This document shows positions 42,001 through 54,516 of a stretch of DNA of 64,000 nucleotides, piece by piece. Numbering within the stretch: position 1 is the first letter of the stretch; each line of letters begins with the position of its first letter. This DNA comes from Shinella fusca. GTDB lineage: Bacteria > Pseudomonadota > Alphaproteobacteria > Rhizobiales > Rhizobiaceae. Made by a program: the position numbers and the translations under genes. The stretch covers positions 1 to 64,000 of the forward strand of contig NZ_JACHIK010000006.1 of assembly GCF_014203155.1 (NCBI RefSeq), in the 5' to 3' direction. Below the pieces are notes generated by a model that did no database searches, was not told where the DNA came from, and worked only from the letters and a program-made list of their open reading frames with translations.

Positions 42001-42541
42001 TCACGCTCTCCGCAAGGCGCCGCTGGCCGGCCGCCATGGCGGCTCCGCCGGCGCGCGCGTCACGCCCGCCGCCCCCGCAACCCGCCTCTCGCTGCGGGCC
42101 GGCGCCGATGCGCTCGGTGCCCTGTCGGCCGCCTTCGGCCTGACGCTGCCGACGCGGCCGAAGACCTCGGCTTCGGCGGGCGGCCGCCACGCGCTCTGGC
42201 TCGGCCCGGACGAATGGCTGCTGATCGACGAGAACGAGGCGGACCTGATGGCGCTTGCCGCGGGCGCGGGCGTCCTGCATTCGGCCGTGGACGTCTCCCA
42301 CCGCAACACGGCGATCCTCGTTTCCGGCCCGCATGCGGCCGGGGCCATCGCCAGCGGCTGCCCGCTCGATCTCGGCAACGCGATCTTCCCGGTAGGGGCC
42401 GCGGCGCGCACGGTGCTCGGCAAGATCGAGGTGGTGGCGTTCCGCCCCGGCGAAGAGGACTACCGCGTCGAGTGCTGGCGTTCGTTCTCCCCCTACGCCT
42501 TCGGCCTTCTGTCGGAAGGCGCGGAAGACGCGGGGCTCTGA
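41993..42541 (+). CDS. soxG: Sarcosine oxidase, gamma subunit
   Basis: A 182-residue gamma subunit with the family's GRHALWLGPDEWLLIDE and VDVSHRNTAILVSGPHA segments and a C-terminal RVECWRSFSPYAFGLL. It shares a fold with GcvT domains and stabilises the alpha subunit. ATG at 41993 overlaps the soxA stop by eight bases and follows AAGGAGGACG. Downstream is mosaic repeat B2. No glyA, purU or folD is next to the operon in this window. Confidence 0.93.
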   Translation: MADHALRKAPLAGRHGGSAGARVTPAAPATRLSLRAGADALGALSAAFGLTLPTRPKTSASAGGRHALWLGPDEWLLIDENEADLMALAAGAGVLHSAVDVSHRNTAILVSGPHAAGAIASGCPLDLGNAIFPVGAAARTVLGKIEVVAFRPGEEDYRVECWRSFSPYAFGLLSEGAEDAGL

Positions 42542-42566
42542 TATTCCGGCGTTTGGGTGGGGGCAT

Positions 42567-42703
42567 GCCCCTAACCCTAACCCTCTCCCCGCAAGCGGGG
42601 AGAGGGGACTTGCCCCGCGAACCGGCATTGTTTGAGGAATACGGTGCAGCATATCCCTTCGCCCCGCTTGCGGGGAGAAGGTGGCGGCAGCCGGATGAGG
42701 GGC
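42567..42703. repeat. Family B intergenic mosaic repeat, copy 2 (RIME-like)
   Basis: It is bounded by GCCCCTAA (42567) and TGAGGGGC (42696-42703) and contains CTCTCCCCGCAAGCGGGGAGAG and CCCCGCTTGCGGGG hairpins. It matches copy 1 at 9538-9675 in length (137 versus 138 bases) and layout. It separates the convergent soxG and maoC genes. Confidence 0.8.
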
Positions 42704-42707
42704 GCTT

Positions 42708-43196
42708 TTATACGTCCTCCGGCCGGTCCTTCGGGTCGAACTGCACGATGGTGATCCATTCGGCCGTCAGCGCCGGCTTGCGCTCGTCCTCGATCTCGAC
42801 CGAGACGTTGTAGCGGATCGTTACCATGCCGGCGCCGCGGAAGCGGGCCTCGTCGAGGGAGAAGCGGCCGCGAACGCGTGCGCCGCTCTTCACCGGCGTG
42901 ATGAAGCGGACCTTCTCGAAACCGTAGTTAATGCCCATCGTCTGCTCTATGATGCGCGGCACGCAGTCGAAGTTCATCGCCGAAAGCAGCGAGAGCGTCA
43001 GGAAGCCGTGGGCGATGGTGCCGCCGAAGGGCGTTTCCGCCGCCGCGCGCACCGGATCGGTATGGATGAACTGGTGGTCTTCCGTCGCACCGGCGAAGCG
43101 GTCGATCATCGTCTGGTCCACGGTGAACCAGCGCGACACGCCGAGTTCCGTCCCCACGAGCGCTGCAACATCTTTCAAATGGATACTGGCTGGCAT
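42708..43196 (-). CDS. MaoC-family (R)-specific enoyl-CoA hydratase-like protein
   Basis: A 162-residue single hot-dog domain. The hydratase signature reads DHQFIHTDPVRAAAETPFGGTIAHG (given as positions 39-63), which holds the Asp/His pair of MaoC dehydratases. The start at 43196 is the first ATG of the domain; the frame is open upstream into glgX without similarity. Family members hydrate trans-2-enoyl-CoA to (R)-3-hydroxyacyl-CoA. It follows glgX by 62 bases on the same strand, so it may be read from the glycogen operon, but a functional link is not evident. Confidence 0.9.
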   Translation of the reverse strand: MPASIHLKDVAALVGTELGVSRWFTVDQTMIDRFAGATEDHQFIHTDPVRAAAETPFGGTIAHGFLTLSLLSAMNFDCVPRIIEQTMGINYGFEKVRFITPVKSGARVRGRFSLDEARFRGAGMVTIRYNVSVEIEDERKPALTAEWITIVQFDPKDRPEDV

Positions 43197-43258
43197 CTGG
43201 CTTTCCACTGGTCGATCTGCGTCCCTTCTAGAGGGACGTTCCATCGGGGCAACGAATT

Positions 43259-45232
43259 TCAGTATCTTTCGACAAAAATTTCCACCGCCCTTGCGGAAAG
43301 AAGGCCCGTTTCGGGAAGGCTTGCGGAGAGCAGGCTCACCCAGTCCCGGCCCTTCGAGGGAGGCAGCGTGAAGGGCTGTCCGGCATGGGTGCGGTTGACG
43401 GCGATGGCGAGATGCACGCTGCGCTTCTGCTCGGTGTCCATCGTTTCGAGGAGCAGGAGGAGGGTGCCGGCAAGCGGCGCCTCCCAGTCCGCGACGCTCA
43501 TCGGCGTGCCGGCAGGCGTCAGCCATTCGATATCGCCCGCGCCGGTGAAGAACGCCGTCTTACCGAGCGCCGGGAAGCGCCGGCGGATCGCCGAGAGCAT
43601 GGCGGCATGCTCGACGAGGCCGTCGTCCAGCCGGTCCCAGTGCATCCAGGTGATGGCGTTGTCCTGGCAATAGGCGTTGTTGTTGCCGCCCTGGCTGCGC
43701 CCGCCCTCGTCGCCCGCCGTCAGCATGATCGTGCCGTGCGAGAGGAAAAGGGTCGACAGCAGGGCCTTCACATCCGCCCGGCGGGCGGAAAGCACGGCGC
43801 CGTCCGTCGTTGCGCCCTCCGCACCGTTGTTCCAGGAATGGTTCTCGTTGTGGCCGTCGCGGTTGTCCTCGCCGTTCGCCTCGTTGTGCTTTGCCGTGTG
43901 CGAGATGAGGTCCATCAGCGTGAAGCCGTCATGGGCGGCGAGGAAATTGACGGTGCGCGTCTCCTCGTGGCCGTGGCGGGAGAAGATGTCGGAGGAGCCG
44001 GCGAAGGCGGTGGCGAAGGCGCCGAGCATGTGGCTGTCACCGCGCCAGAACATACGCATGTCGTCGCGGTAGTGGTCGTTCCATTCGAGGAAGGGGGCCG
44101 GGAAATTGCCGAGCTGGTAGCCGCCCGGGCCGATGTCCCAGGGCTCGGCGATGAGGATGCGGTCCTTCAAGAGCGGATCGGCGCAGATCTCGGTCAGGAG
44201 CGCCGCGCGGGCGGAAAAGCCGTCCGCCCCGCGGCCGAGAATGGTGGCAAGGTCGAAACGGAAGCCGTCGACGCCGGCATGGCGCACGAAATGGCGGAGG
44301 CTGTCGAGCACGAGCTGGCGGACCACCGGGTTCTCGCCGGCGATCGTGTTGCCGCAGCCCGTGTCGTTGATCAGCTCGCCGGGGCGGTCCGGCACATGGC
44401 GGTAATAGGTCAGGTTGTCGAGGCCGCGCATGGAGAGCGTCGCGCCGTGCCGGTCGCTCTCGCCGGAATGGTTGAAGACGAGGTCGAGGATCACGCCGAT
44501 GCCTTCGGCCCGGAGCGCGGCGACCGTATCGGCGAGTTCCTTCATGCCGCCGGGCGCAAGGCGCGGGTCGAGCGCCATCAGGGCGATGGGGTTGTAGCCC
44601 CAGCTGTTGGAAAGGCCGAGCGGCGGCAGGTGGCGCTCGTCGATCCAGGCGGTGACCGGCATCAGCTCGACGGCATCGACGCCGAGGCGTTTCAGATGCG
44701 CGAGGACGGCAGGGTGGGCGAGCGCGCCGATGGTGCCGCGCATCGCCTCGGGCACCTGCGGGTGCAGCATGGTGAAGGACCGCACGGCGATCTCGTAGAC
44801 GAAGCCGCCGGGGCGGAAGAGCGGCGCATGGAGCGCCACCGGCCGGTCGCGGGTGACGACGGCCTTCGGCACGATGTCCGCCGTCTCCGCGCCGAAGACC
44901 GTCAGCCGCCCGTCATGAACGAAGGGGCGGTCGAGCTCCTTGGCATAGGGATCGACGAGGAGCTTCGCCGGGTCGAACCAGAGGCCATGGTCCGGCGAAT
45001 GGATGCCGTCGGCGCGAAAGCCGTAGCGCGTGCCCTCCGCCGCGCCTTCCACGAAGACGCGGTGGAAGCCGGTCTCGTCGCGGCCCATGGCGAGGCGGGC
45101 GAGTTCCTTGTCGCCGTCGTTGTCGAACAGGCAGAGCGCGACGCTCGCCGCATCGCGCGAATAGACCGCGAATTCCACCCCGTCCCCGGAGAGCGTGGCG
45201 CCCGGCGCGAAGGAAGGGGCGGTGAGGATCAT
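43259..45232 (-). CDS. glgX: Glycogen debranching enzyme GlgX
   Basis: A 657-residue GH13 isoamylase-type debranching enzyme that removes short alpha-1,6 branches left by phosphorylase. An N-terminal CBM48-like domain (residues 1-120) precedes the TIM barrel. The nucleophile is D327 in DGFRFDLA and the acid/base is E363 in ILIAEPWD. GVILDLVFNHSGE and HDGFTLMDLI are the other conserved GH13 regions. It starts two bases after the pgm stop, so the two are coupled. Last glg gene in the operon. Confidence 0.96.
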   Translation of the reverse strand: MILTAPSFAPGATLSGDGVEFAVYSRDAASVALCLFDNDGDKELARLAMGRDETGFHRVFVEGAAEGTRYGFRADGIHSPDHGLWFDPAKLLVDPYAKELDRPFVHDGRLTVFGAETADIVPKAVVTRDRPVALHAPLFRPGGFVYEIAVRSFTMLHPQVPEAMRGTIGALAHPAVLAHLKRLGVDAVELMPVTAWIDERHLPPLGLSNSWGYNPIALMALDPRLAPGGMKELADTVAALRAEGIGVILDLVFNHSGESDRHGATLSMRGLDNLTYYRHVPDRPGELINDTGCGNTIAGENPVVRQLVLDSLRHFVRHAGVDGFRFDLATILGRGADGFSARAALLTEICADPLLKDRILIAEPWDIGPGGYQLGNFPAPFLEWNDHYRDDMRMFWRGDSHMLGAFATAFAGSSDIFSRHGHEETRTVNFLAAHDGFTLMDLISHTAKHNEANGEDNRDGHNENHSWNNGAEGATTDGAVLSARRADVKALLSTLFLSHGTIMLTAGDEGGRSQGGNNNAYCQDNAITWMHWDRLDDGLVEHAAMLSAIRRRFPALGKTAFFTGAGDIEWLTPAGTPMSVADWEAPLAGTLLLLLETMDTEQKRSVHLAIAVNRTHAGQPFTLPPSKGRDWVSLLSASLPETGLLSARAVEIFVERY

Positions 45233-45234
45233 GG

Positions 45235-48310
<3,076 letters not shown>

Positions 48311-48317
48311 TTCCGGG

Positions 48318-49580
48318 CTATAGCTCCAGCTTGTCGATCATGGTCTGGGTGATGAGGCAGATGCCGTTCTCCGAGCGGCGGAAGCGCCGGGCGTCGAGTT
48401 CCGGGTCCTCGCCGACGATGAGGCCTTCCGGGATGACGACGCGGCTGTCGATGACGACGTTCCTGAGCTGCGCGTGGCGGCCGATCATCACGTTGGGAAG
48501 CACCACCGCCCCTTCGAGGCGCGAGTAGGAATTGGCGCGCACCCCGGTGAAGAGAAGGCTGCGGTGCAGCGTCGAGCCGGAGATGATGCAATCGCCCGAG
48601 ACCAGCGAGGAGATCGCCGAGCCGCGGCGGTTCTCGTCGTCGTGCACGAACTTCGCCGGCGGCGTGATCTCCGCATAGGTCCAGATCGGCCAGGAGCTGT
48701 CGTAGATGTCGAGTTCCGGCGTGATGTCGGTGAGGTCGATATTGGCCTGCCAGTAGGCGTCGATGGTGCCGACGTCGCGCCAGTAGGCCTCGCGCTCGAA
48801 ATCCGAGCGCACGCAGGAGGCGGTGAAGCGGTGGGCGACGGCTTTGCCGTGCTCGACGATATAGGGGATGATGTCCTTGCCGAAGTCGCGGCTGGAGGTC
48901 GGGTCGGCCGCGTCGCGCCGCAGGAGGTCCATCAGGAACTTCGTGTGGAAGACGTAGATGCCCATGGAGGCGAGCGCCATGTCGGGATTGCCGGGAATGC
49001 CCGGCGGATCGGCCGGCTTTTCCACGAAGGCGATGATCTCGTCCTTCTCGTCGACATGCATGACGCCGAAGCCGGTCGCTTCCATGCGCGGCACTTCCAG
49101 GCAGCCGATGGTGACCTGCGCGCCGGAATCGACGTGCTGCTGGAGCATCAGCTCGTAGTCCATCTTGTAGATATGGTCGCCGGCGAGGATCACCATGTAC
49201 TCGACGCCGTAGTCCTCGATGATGTCGATGTTCTGGTAGACGGCGTCGGCGGTGCCTTCGTACCATTGCGTCTCAGAGACGCGCTGGCTGGCCGGCAGGA
49301 TGTCGAAGCTCTCGTTTCGTTCCGGGCGGAAGAAGTTCCAGCCGCGCTGCATGTGGCGGATCAGCGAATGGGCCTTGTACTGGGTCGCCACCCCGATGCG
49401 GCGGATACCGGAATTCAGCGCATTGGAAAGCGCGAAATCGATGATGCGGGCCTTGCCGCCGAAATGGACGGCGGGCTTTGCACGCCGGTCGGTCAGTTCC
49501 TTCAGGCGGCTGCCGCGCCCGCCCGCCAGCACATAGGCCATCGCATCACGGGCGAGGGGTTGAATGCGCTTTTGCTCCAT
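48318..49580 (-). CDS. glgC: Glucose-1-phosphate adenylyltransferase
   Basis: A 420-residue ADP-glucose pyrophosphorylase, the committed step of glycogen synthesis. The nucleotide-binding motif is [23 protein letters not shown] (residues 16-38). Substrate-site segments include FVEKP and the HRFTASC region, and the C-terminal left-handed beta-helix spans about residues 300-420. ATG at 49580 follows GGGAGGAGACACC; an alternative start at 49613 is less likely. Rhizobial enzymes of this type are usually activated by fructose 6-phosphate and pyruvate. Confidence 0.97.
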   Translation of the reverse strand: MEQKRIQPLARDAMAYVLAGGRGSRLKELTDRRAKPAVHFGGKARIIDFALSNALNSGIRRIGVATQYKAHSLIRHMQRGWNFFRPERNESFDILPASQRVSETQWYEGTADAVYQNIDIIEDYGVEYMVILAGDHIYKMDYELMLQQHVDSGAQVTIGCLEVPRMEATGFGVMHVDEKDEIIAFVEKPADPPGIPGNPDMALASMGIYVFHTKFLMDLLRRDAADPTSSRDFGKDIIPYIVEHGKAVAHRFTASCVRSDFEREAYWRDVGTIDAYWQANIDLTDITPELDIYDSSWPIWTYAEITPPAKFVHDDENRRGSAISSLVSGDCIISGSTLHRSLLFTGVRANSYSRLEGAVVLPNVMIGRHAQLRNVVIDSRVVIPEGLIVGEDPELDARRFRRSENGICLITQTMIDKLEL

Positions 49581-49650
49581 GGTGTCTCCTCCCGACGAGA
49601 GCAGGTCCGGCAAATGTTTCTGTCCGGAGCTGCGTCAAATTCCCTCTTGT

Positions 49651-51864
49651 TCAAGCGTCCAGCTCGAGCATCAGCGTCGCCAGCGGCGGCAGCGTGATCG
49701 TGGCCGCTATCCTTCCTGTTGCCTGTCTTCTCGCCTCGACGGCGCCGCCGTTCCCCTTGCCGCTGCCGCCGTAGATCTCGGCGTCCGTGTTGAGGATTTC
49801 CCGCCACCGGCCCTCCGCCGGCAGCGGCACGGCGTAGTTCTCGCGGTAGACGGGGGTGAAATTGGTGACGACGGCGATGGGCTTTTCGCCCGGCGCCTTG
49901 CGCAGCCAGGCGAAGACCGAGTTGTCGCGGTCGTCGGCGATCAGCCATTCGAAGCCGTCGCCCTCGCAGTCGCGGGCGTGCAGCGCTGCCTTGCGGCGAT
50001 AGGTGCCGTTGAGGTCGCGCACGAGGCGGCGCATGCCCTCGTGCAGCGGGTATTCGAGGAGATTCCAGTCGAGCGAGCGCGCTTCGCTCCATTCCTGCCA
50101 CTGGGCGAATTCCTGGCCCATGAAGAGGAGCTTCTTGCCGGGATAACCCCACATGAAGCCGTAATAGGCGCGGAGGTTGGCGAATTTCTGCCAGTCGTCG
50201 CCGGTCATCTTGGCGATCAGCGAGCCCTTGCCGTGCACCACCTCGTCATGGGAGAGCGGCAGCACGAAGTTCTCCGTGAAGGCATAGAGCAGGCCGAAGG
50301 TCATGTCGTTGTGGTGGAACTTGCGGTGCACCGGCTCGCGCGAGAGATATTGCAGCGTGTCGTGCATGAAGCCCATGTTCCACTTGAAGCCGAAGCCGAG
50401 GCCGCCGTCATGGACGGGCGCGGACACCTTCGGCCAGGAGGTGGATTCCTCGGCGATCGTCAGGATGCCGGGATGGCCGGCATAGACGTGGGCGTTCATG
50501 GACTGGAGGAAGCGGACGGCCTCCAGGTTCTCGTTGCCGCCGTACTCGTTCGGCACCCATTCGCCGTGCTTTCGCGAATAGTCGAGGTAGAGCATGGAGG
50601 CGACCGCATCGACGCGCAGGCCGTCGAGATGGAACTTCTCGGCCCAGTAGAGCGCGTTGTTGATGAGGTAGGAGAGCACCTCGGCGCGGCCGAAATTGTA
50701 GATCGCCGTGTTCCAGTCGGGGTGGAAGCCCTGCCGCGGGTCGGCGTGCTCGTAGAGCGCGGTGCCGTCGAAGTGGCCGAGGCCATGGGCATCCGTCGGG
50801 AAATGCGCCGGCACCCAGTCGAGGATGACGCCGATGCCGACCTTGTGGCAGCCGTTGACGAAGCGGGCGAAGCCTTCCGGCTCGCCGAAGCGGGCCGTGG
50901 GCGAATAGAGGCCCGTCGTCTGGTAGCCCCAAGACGGGTCGAAGGGATATTCGGAGATCGGCAGGAACTCGATATGGGTGAAGCCCATGTCGACACAGTA
51001 GGGGATCAGCCGGTCGGCAAGCTCGTCCCAGGTGAGGAAGCTGCCGTCGTCGTGCCGCTGCCAGGAGCCGGCATGGACCTCATAGATCGAGATCGGCTGG
51101 CGGCGCGCGTCGGCGGCGGCCCAGTGCGCAAGATGCGCCTCGTCCTCCCAGACCTGCTCGATCGGGCCGGTCGTCATGGAGGCGTTGGCAGGGCGCAGTT
51201 CCGAGCGGCGGGCGAAGGGGTCCGCCTTCAGCGGCAGCACCTCGCCCTGCGCGCCGACGATCTCGAACTTGTAGGCATGGCCCTCGGCGATGCCGGGCAG
51301 GAAGATTTCCCAGATGCCGGTATCCCGGCGAAGGCGCATCGGATTGCGCCGCCCGTCCCATTCGTTGAAATTGCCGACGACGGAGACGCGCCGGGCGTTC
51401 GGCGCCCAGACGGCGAAATGGAAGCCGTCGACGCCTTCGAGCGTCATCGGATGGGCGCCCATCTTGTCGAAGAGGCGAAGGTGCGAGCCCTCGCGGATAT
51501 AGTAGTCGTCCATCGGGCCGAGGACCGGGCCGAAGCTGTAGGGGTCGGTCACCACCCATTCGCCGCCCTCGTTGCGGGCGCGGTAGCGGACCGGCTGGAG
51601 CTTGCGCAGGGAAACCTCGCCGGCGAAGATGCCCGCCGGATGGACCTGCGTCAGCGTGCCGATCTGCCGGCCGGAAAGCGTTTCGGCGGTTACCTCCACG
51701 GCGCCGGGCAGGAAGCAGCGGGTGACGTACCTGTCGCCCTCGGCATGGGGGCCGAGGACGGCGAAGGGGTCCCAGTGCCGTCCTTCCAGGATTGCGTCGA
51801 TGTCCGTCTTCGCCAGAAGCTCTGACGGTGTTTCCGTCGTGCCTTTTTTCGGCGGTGCGGTCAT
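49651..51864 (-). CDS. glgB: 1,4-alpha-glucan branching enzyme
   Basis: A 737-residue GH13 branching enzyme that makes alpha-1,6 branches. Domain order: N-terminal N1 and CBM48 domains (residues 1-240), GH13 barrel, C-terminal beta domain. The nucleophile is D419 in LRVDAVAS and the acid/base is E472 in TIAEEST. ATG at 51864 follows GGGGAG and overlaps the glgP stop by one base (TGATG). The same frame stays open for 2.2 kb upstream through glgP, but that is a shadow of glgP, not a fusion. Confidence 0.97.
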   Translation of the reverse strand: MTAPPKKGTTETPSELLAKTDIDAILEGRHWDPFAVLGPHAEGDRYVTRCFLPGAVEVTAETLSGRQIGTLTQVHPAGIFAGEVSLRKLQPVRYRARNEGGEWVVTDPYSFGPVLGPMDDYYIREGSHLRLFDKMGAHPMTLEGVDGFHFAVWAPNARRVSVVGNFNEWDGRRNPMRLRRDTGIWEIFLPGIAEGHAYKFEIVGAQGEVLPLKADPFARRSELRPANASMTTGPIEQVWEDEAHLAHWAAADARRQPISIYEVHAGSWQRHDDGSFLTWDELADRLIPYCVDMGFTHIEFLPISEYPFDPSWGYQTTGLYSPTARFGEPEGFARFVNGCHKVGIGVILDWVPAHFPTDAHGLGHFDGTALYEHADPRQGFHPDWNTAIYNFGRAEVLSYLINNALYWAEKFHLDGLRVDAVASMLYLDYSRKHGEWVPNEYGGNENLEAVRFLQSMNAHVYAGHPGILTIAEESTSWPKVSAPVHDGGLGFGFKWNMGFMHDTLQYLSREPVHRKFHHNDMTFGLLYAFTENFVLPLSHDEVVHGKGSLIAKMTGDDWQKFANLRAYYGFMWGYPGKKLLFMGQEFAQWQEWSEARSLDWNLLEYPLHEGMRRLVRDLNGTYRRKAALHARDCEGDGFEWLIADDRDNSVFAWLRKAPGEKPIAVVTNFTPVYRENYAVPLPAEGRWREILNTDAEIYGGSGKGNGGAVEARRQATGRIAATITLPPLATLMLELDA

Positions 51865-54323
51865 CAGGCTCCCCAGATTTCCTTGGCGTATTGGCGAATT
51901 GTACGGTCTGAGGAGAACCATCCCATGCGGGCTGTGTTCCGTATCGTCTTGGAATACCAGGTGGGCTTGTCGCTCCACAGGGCATCCACCTCGCGCTGGG
52001 CCTTGGAATAGGCGTCGAAATCGGCCGCCACCATGAACCAGTCGTGATTGTAGATACCGTCGACGAGACCCGTGAAGCGGCCGCGGTCGTCCGGCGAGAA
52101 GACGCCGGAGGAAATGGCCGCGAGCGCCTGCGACAATTCCCTCGACTGCTCGATGATGGCGCGGGGATTGTGGCCCTCGGCGCGCACCTTCGCCACTTCC
52201 TCGGCGGTCATGCCGAAGATGACGATGTTTTCCGCGCCGACATGGTCGCGCATCTCGACATTGGCGCCGTCGAGCGTGCCGATGGTCAGCGCGCCGTTGA
52301 GCGCGAACTTCATGTTGCCGGTGCCGGAGGCTTCCATGCCGGCTGTCGAAATCTGCTCGGAAAGGTCGGCGGCGGGAACCATGATCTCGGCGAGCGAGAC
52401 GTTGTAGTTCGGCACGAAGACGACCTTGAGGAGGCCGCGCACGGCTGGGTCGTTGTTGATCACCTTGGCTACGTCGTTGGCGAGCTTGATGATCAGCTTG
52501 GCGTTGTGGTAGCTCGGCGCCGCCTTGCCCGCGAAGAGCTTTACGCGCGGCACCCAGTCGAGTTCGGGATGCGAGCGGATCTGGTCGTAGAGCGCCACGG
52601 CCTCGATGATGTTGAGGAGCTGGCGCTTGTATTCGTGGATGCGCTTGATCTGGATGTCGAACATGGCGGCCGGATCGATGCGCACGCCCATGCGGCTGCC
52701 GACGAGATTGGCGAGGCGGTTCTTGTTCTCCCGCTTGATCTGCGCGAACTTCTCCTGGAAATCCTTGTCGTCGGCGAAGGGATCGAGCGCCTTCAGCGCC
52801 TCGGCATCGTCCATGAAGCCGTCGCCGATCGATTCGCGGATCAGGTTGAAGAGGCCGGGATTGCACTGCATCAGCCAGCGGCGCGGCGTGATGCCGTTCG
52901 TCTTGTTGTTGATGCGGTCGGGATAGAGCTTGTGCAGGTCCGCGAAGACCGTTTCCTTCATCAGGTCCGTGTGCAGCGCCGACACGCCGTTGATCGAATG
53001 GGAGCCGACGAAGGCGAGGTTGCCCATGCGCACGCGGCGCTCGCCCGATTCCTCGATCAGCGAGATGTTGCGGATGCGCTGGTCCTCGAAGCCCTTGTCC
53101 TTGCGGGCCTCGACGAGGATCTTGGCATTGATCGCATAGACGATCTGCATGTGGCGCGGCAGCAGGCGCTCGAAGAGCGGCACCGGCCAGCTTTCCAGCG
53201 CTTCCGGCAGGAGCGTGTGGTTGGTGTAGGCGAAGGTGCGGCGCGACAGGTCCCAGGCGATATCGAAATCGAGGCCGTGCACGTCGGTGAGGAGACGCAC
53301 GAGCTCGGCGACGGAGACGGCGGGGTGCGTGTCGTTGAGCTGGATGGCGACGGCATCCGGCAGCGAGCTGAAATCGGGATATTGCTGGAGGTGGCGGCGC
53401 AGGATGTCCTGCAGCGAGGCCGAACAGAAGAAGAATTCCTGCCGCAGGCGCAATTCCTGCCCGGCGGGCGTGGCGTCGGCCGGATAGAGCACGCGCGTCA
53501 GGCTCTCCGCCTTGTTGCTCTCGCGCAGCGCCCCGATATGGTCGCCGGCGTTGAAGGCGTCGAGCAGGATCGGGTCGATGGGGTTCGCCGCCCACAGGCG
53601 CAGCGTGTTGACGCGCTTTGCCCGCCAGCCGACGGCCGGCGTGTCGTAGGCCGTGGCGATGACCCGCTCGGCCGGCTTCCAGACGAAGCGCTGCTTGTCC
53701 TCGCCGATGTTGATGGTCTCGACCGCGCCGCCGAAGCCGATCTCGTAGGAGCTTTCGCGGCGCTCGAATTCCCACGGATTGCCGTGGGCGAGCCAGGTTT
53801 CCGGCAGTTCCACCTGCCAGCCGTCCGCCATCTGCTGGCGGAAGAGGCCGTGCACGTAGCGGATGCCGTAGCCGTAGGCCGGCACGTCGACCGTCGCCAT
53901 GCTCTCCATGAAGCAGGCGGCGAGGCGGCCGAGGCCGCCGTTGCCGAGCGCGGCGTCCGGCTCGATCTCCGCGATGACGTCGAGGTCGACGCCGAGCGAG
54001 GCGAGCGCGTGGCGCATTTCGTCCATGATGCCGATATTCGTCATGGCGTCGCGCATCAGGCGGCCGATGAGGAATTCGAGCGAGAGGTAATAGACGCGCT
54101 TGGCACCGGTCGAATAGGTGCGGCGGGTCGAATCCATCCACTTGTCGGTGATGCGGTCGCGCGCGACGAGGATGGCGGCGGTCAGCCAGTCATGCGGCTT
54201 GGCGACCTTCGGGTCCTTGCCGATACGGTATTTCAGACGTTCCAGAAGCTCTGTCGCGAGCTGTTCACGGTCAGATGAGCGGGGGGCGGGGGCTAGATCG
54301 TTGTTGGTAACCCGGTTCATCAT
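51864..54323 (-). CDS. glgP: Glycogen phosphorylase
   Basis: An 819-residue GT35 phosphorylase releasing glucose 1-phosphate from glycogen. The PLP lysine is K672 in GTGNMKFALNG. Other conserved stretches are DAALGNGGLGRLAACF, NDTHPAVSVAELVRLL and KRIHEYKRQLLN. Adjacent ATG codons (54323 and 54320) follow AAGGGG by about 11 bases. It is the first gene of glgP-glgB-glgC-glgA-pgm-glgX, so synthesis and breakdown are on one transcript. The 193-base region upstream (54324-54516) holds the promoter and the terminator of the previous gene. Confidence 0.97.
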   Translation of the reverse strand: MMNRVTNNDLAPAPRSSDREQLATELLERLKYRIGKDPKVAKPHDWLTAAILVARDRITDKWMDSTRRTYSTGAKRVYYLSLEFLIGRLMRDAMTNIGIMDEMRHALASLGVDLDVIAEIEPDAALGNGGLGRLAACFMESMATVDVPAYGYGIRYVHGLFRQQMADGWQVELPETWLAHGNPWEFERRESSYEIGFGGAVETINIGEDKQRFVWKPAERVIATAYDTPAVGWRAKRVNTLRLWAANPIDPILLDAFNAGDHIGALRESNKAESLTRVLYPADATPAGQELRLRQEFFFCSASLQDILRRHLQQYPDFSSLPDAVAIQLNDTHPAVSVAELVRLLTDVHGLDFDIAWDLSRRTFAYTNHTLLPEALESWPVPLFERLLPRHMQIVYAINAKILVEARKDKGFEDQRIRNISLIEESGERRVRMGNLAFVGSHSINGVSALHTDLMKETVFADLHKLYPDRINNKTNGITPRRWLMQCNPGLFNLIRESIGDGFMDDAEALKALDPFADDKDFQEKFAQIKRENKNRLANLVGSRMGVRIDPAAMFDIQIKRIHEYKRQLLNIIEAVALYDQIRSHPELDWVPRVKLFAGKAAPSYHNAKLIIKLANDVAKVINNDPAVRGLLKVVFVPNYNVSLAEIMVPAADLSEQISTAGMEASGTGNMKFALNGALTIGTLDGANVEMRDHVGAENIVIFGMTAEEVAKVRAEGHNPRAIIEQSRELSQALAAISSGVFSPDDRGRFTGLVDGIYNHDWFMVAADFDAYSKAQREVDALWSDKPTWYSKTIRNTARMGWFSSDRTIRQYAKEIWGA

Positions 54324-54464
54324 CGGCGAACATTACCCCTTCGCATTTCGGGCCTCCGCCGACGCGGAAGCGGCGTTTAAATCAATTTATGCATCTATCC
54401 GAAGCGCTTGCAATATGCCTTCTCAAGAAAGGCCGCAGGTATTTCCGATATGCCTGAAACACGC

Positions 54465-54492
54465 AAAAGCCCGCCGCGCGGAGCGCAGCGGG
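54465..54492 (-). terminator. Terminator of the TadG-like gene
   Basis: Read on the minus strand, GGCCCGCTGCGC and the following GCGCGGCGGGC fold into a GC-rich hairpin followed by TTTTGCG, 25 bases after the stop at 54517. The stem has an internal mismatch. Confidence 0.75.
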
Positions 54493-54516
54493 CCGGTATG
54501 GAGAAGCGTTTCCGGC

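Noticed and set aside
51865-54141. In-frame upstream extension of glgB through glgP, which would give a 1496-residue protein
   Set aside because: The extension is the +1 frame of glgP with Arg/His/Pro-rich shadow composition. glgB has its own GGGGAG ribosome-binding site and a TGATG junction with glgP.
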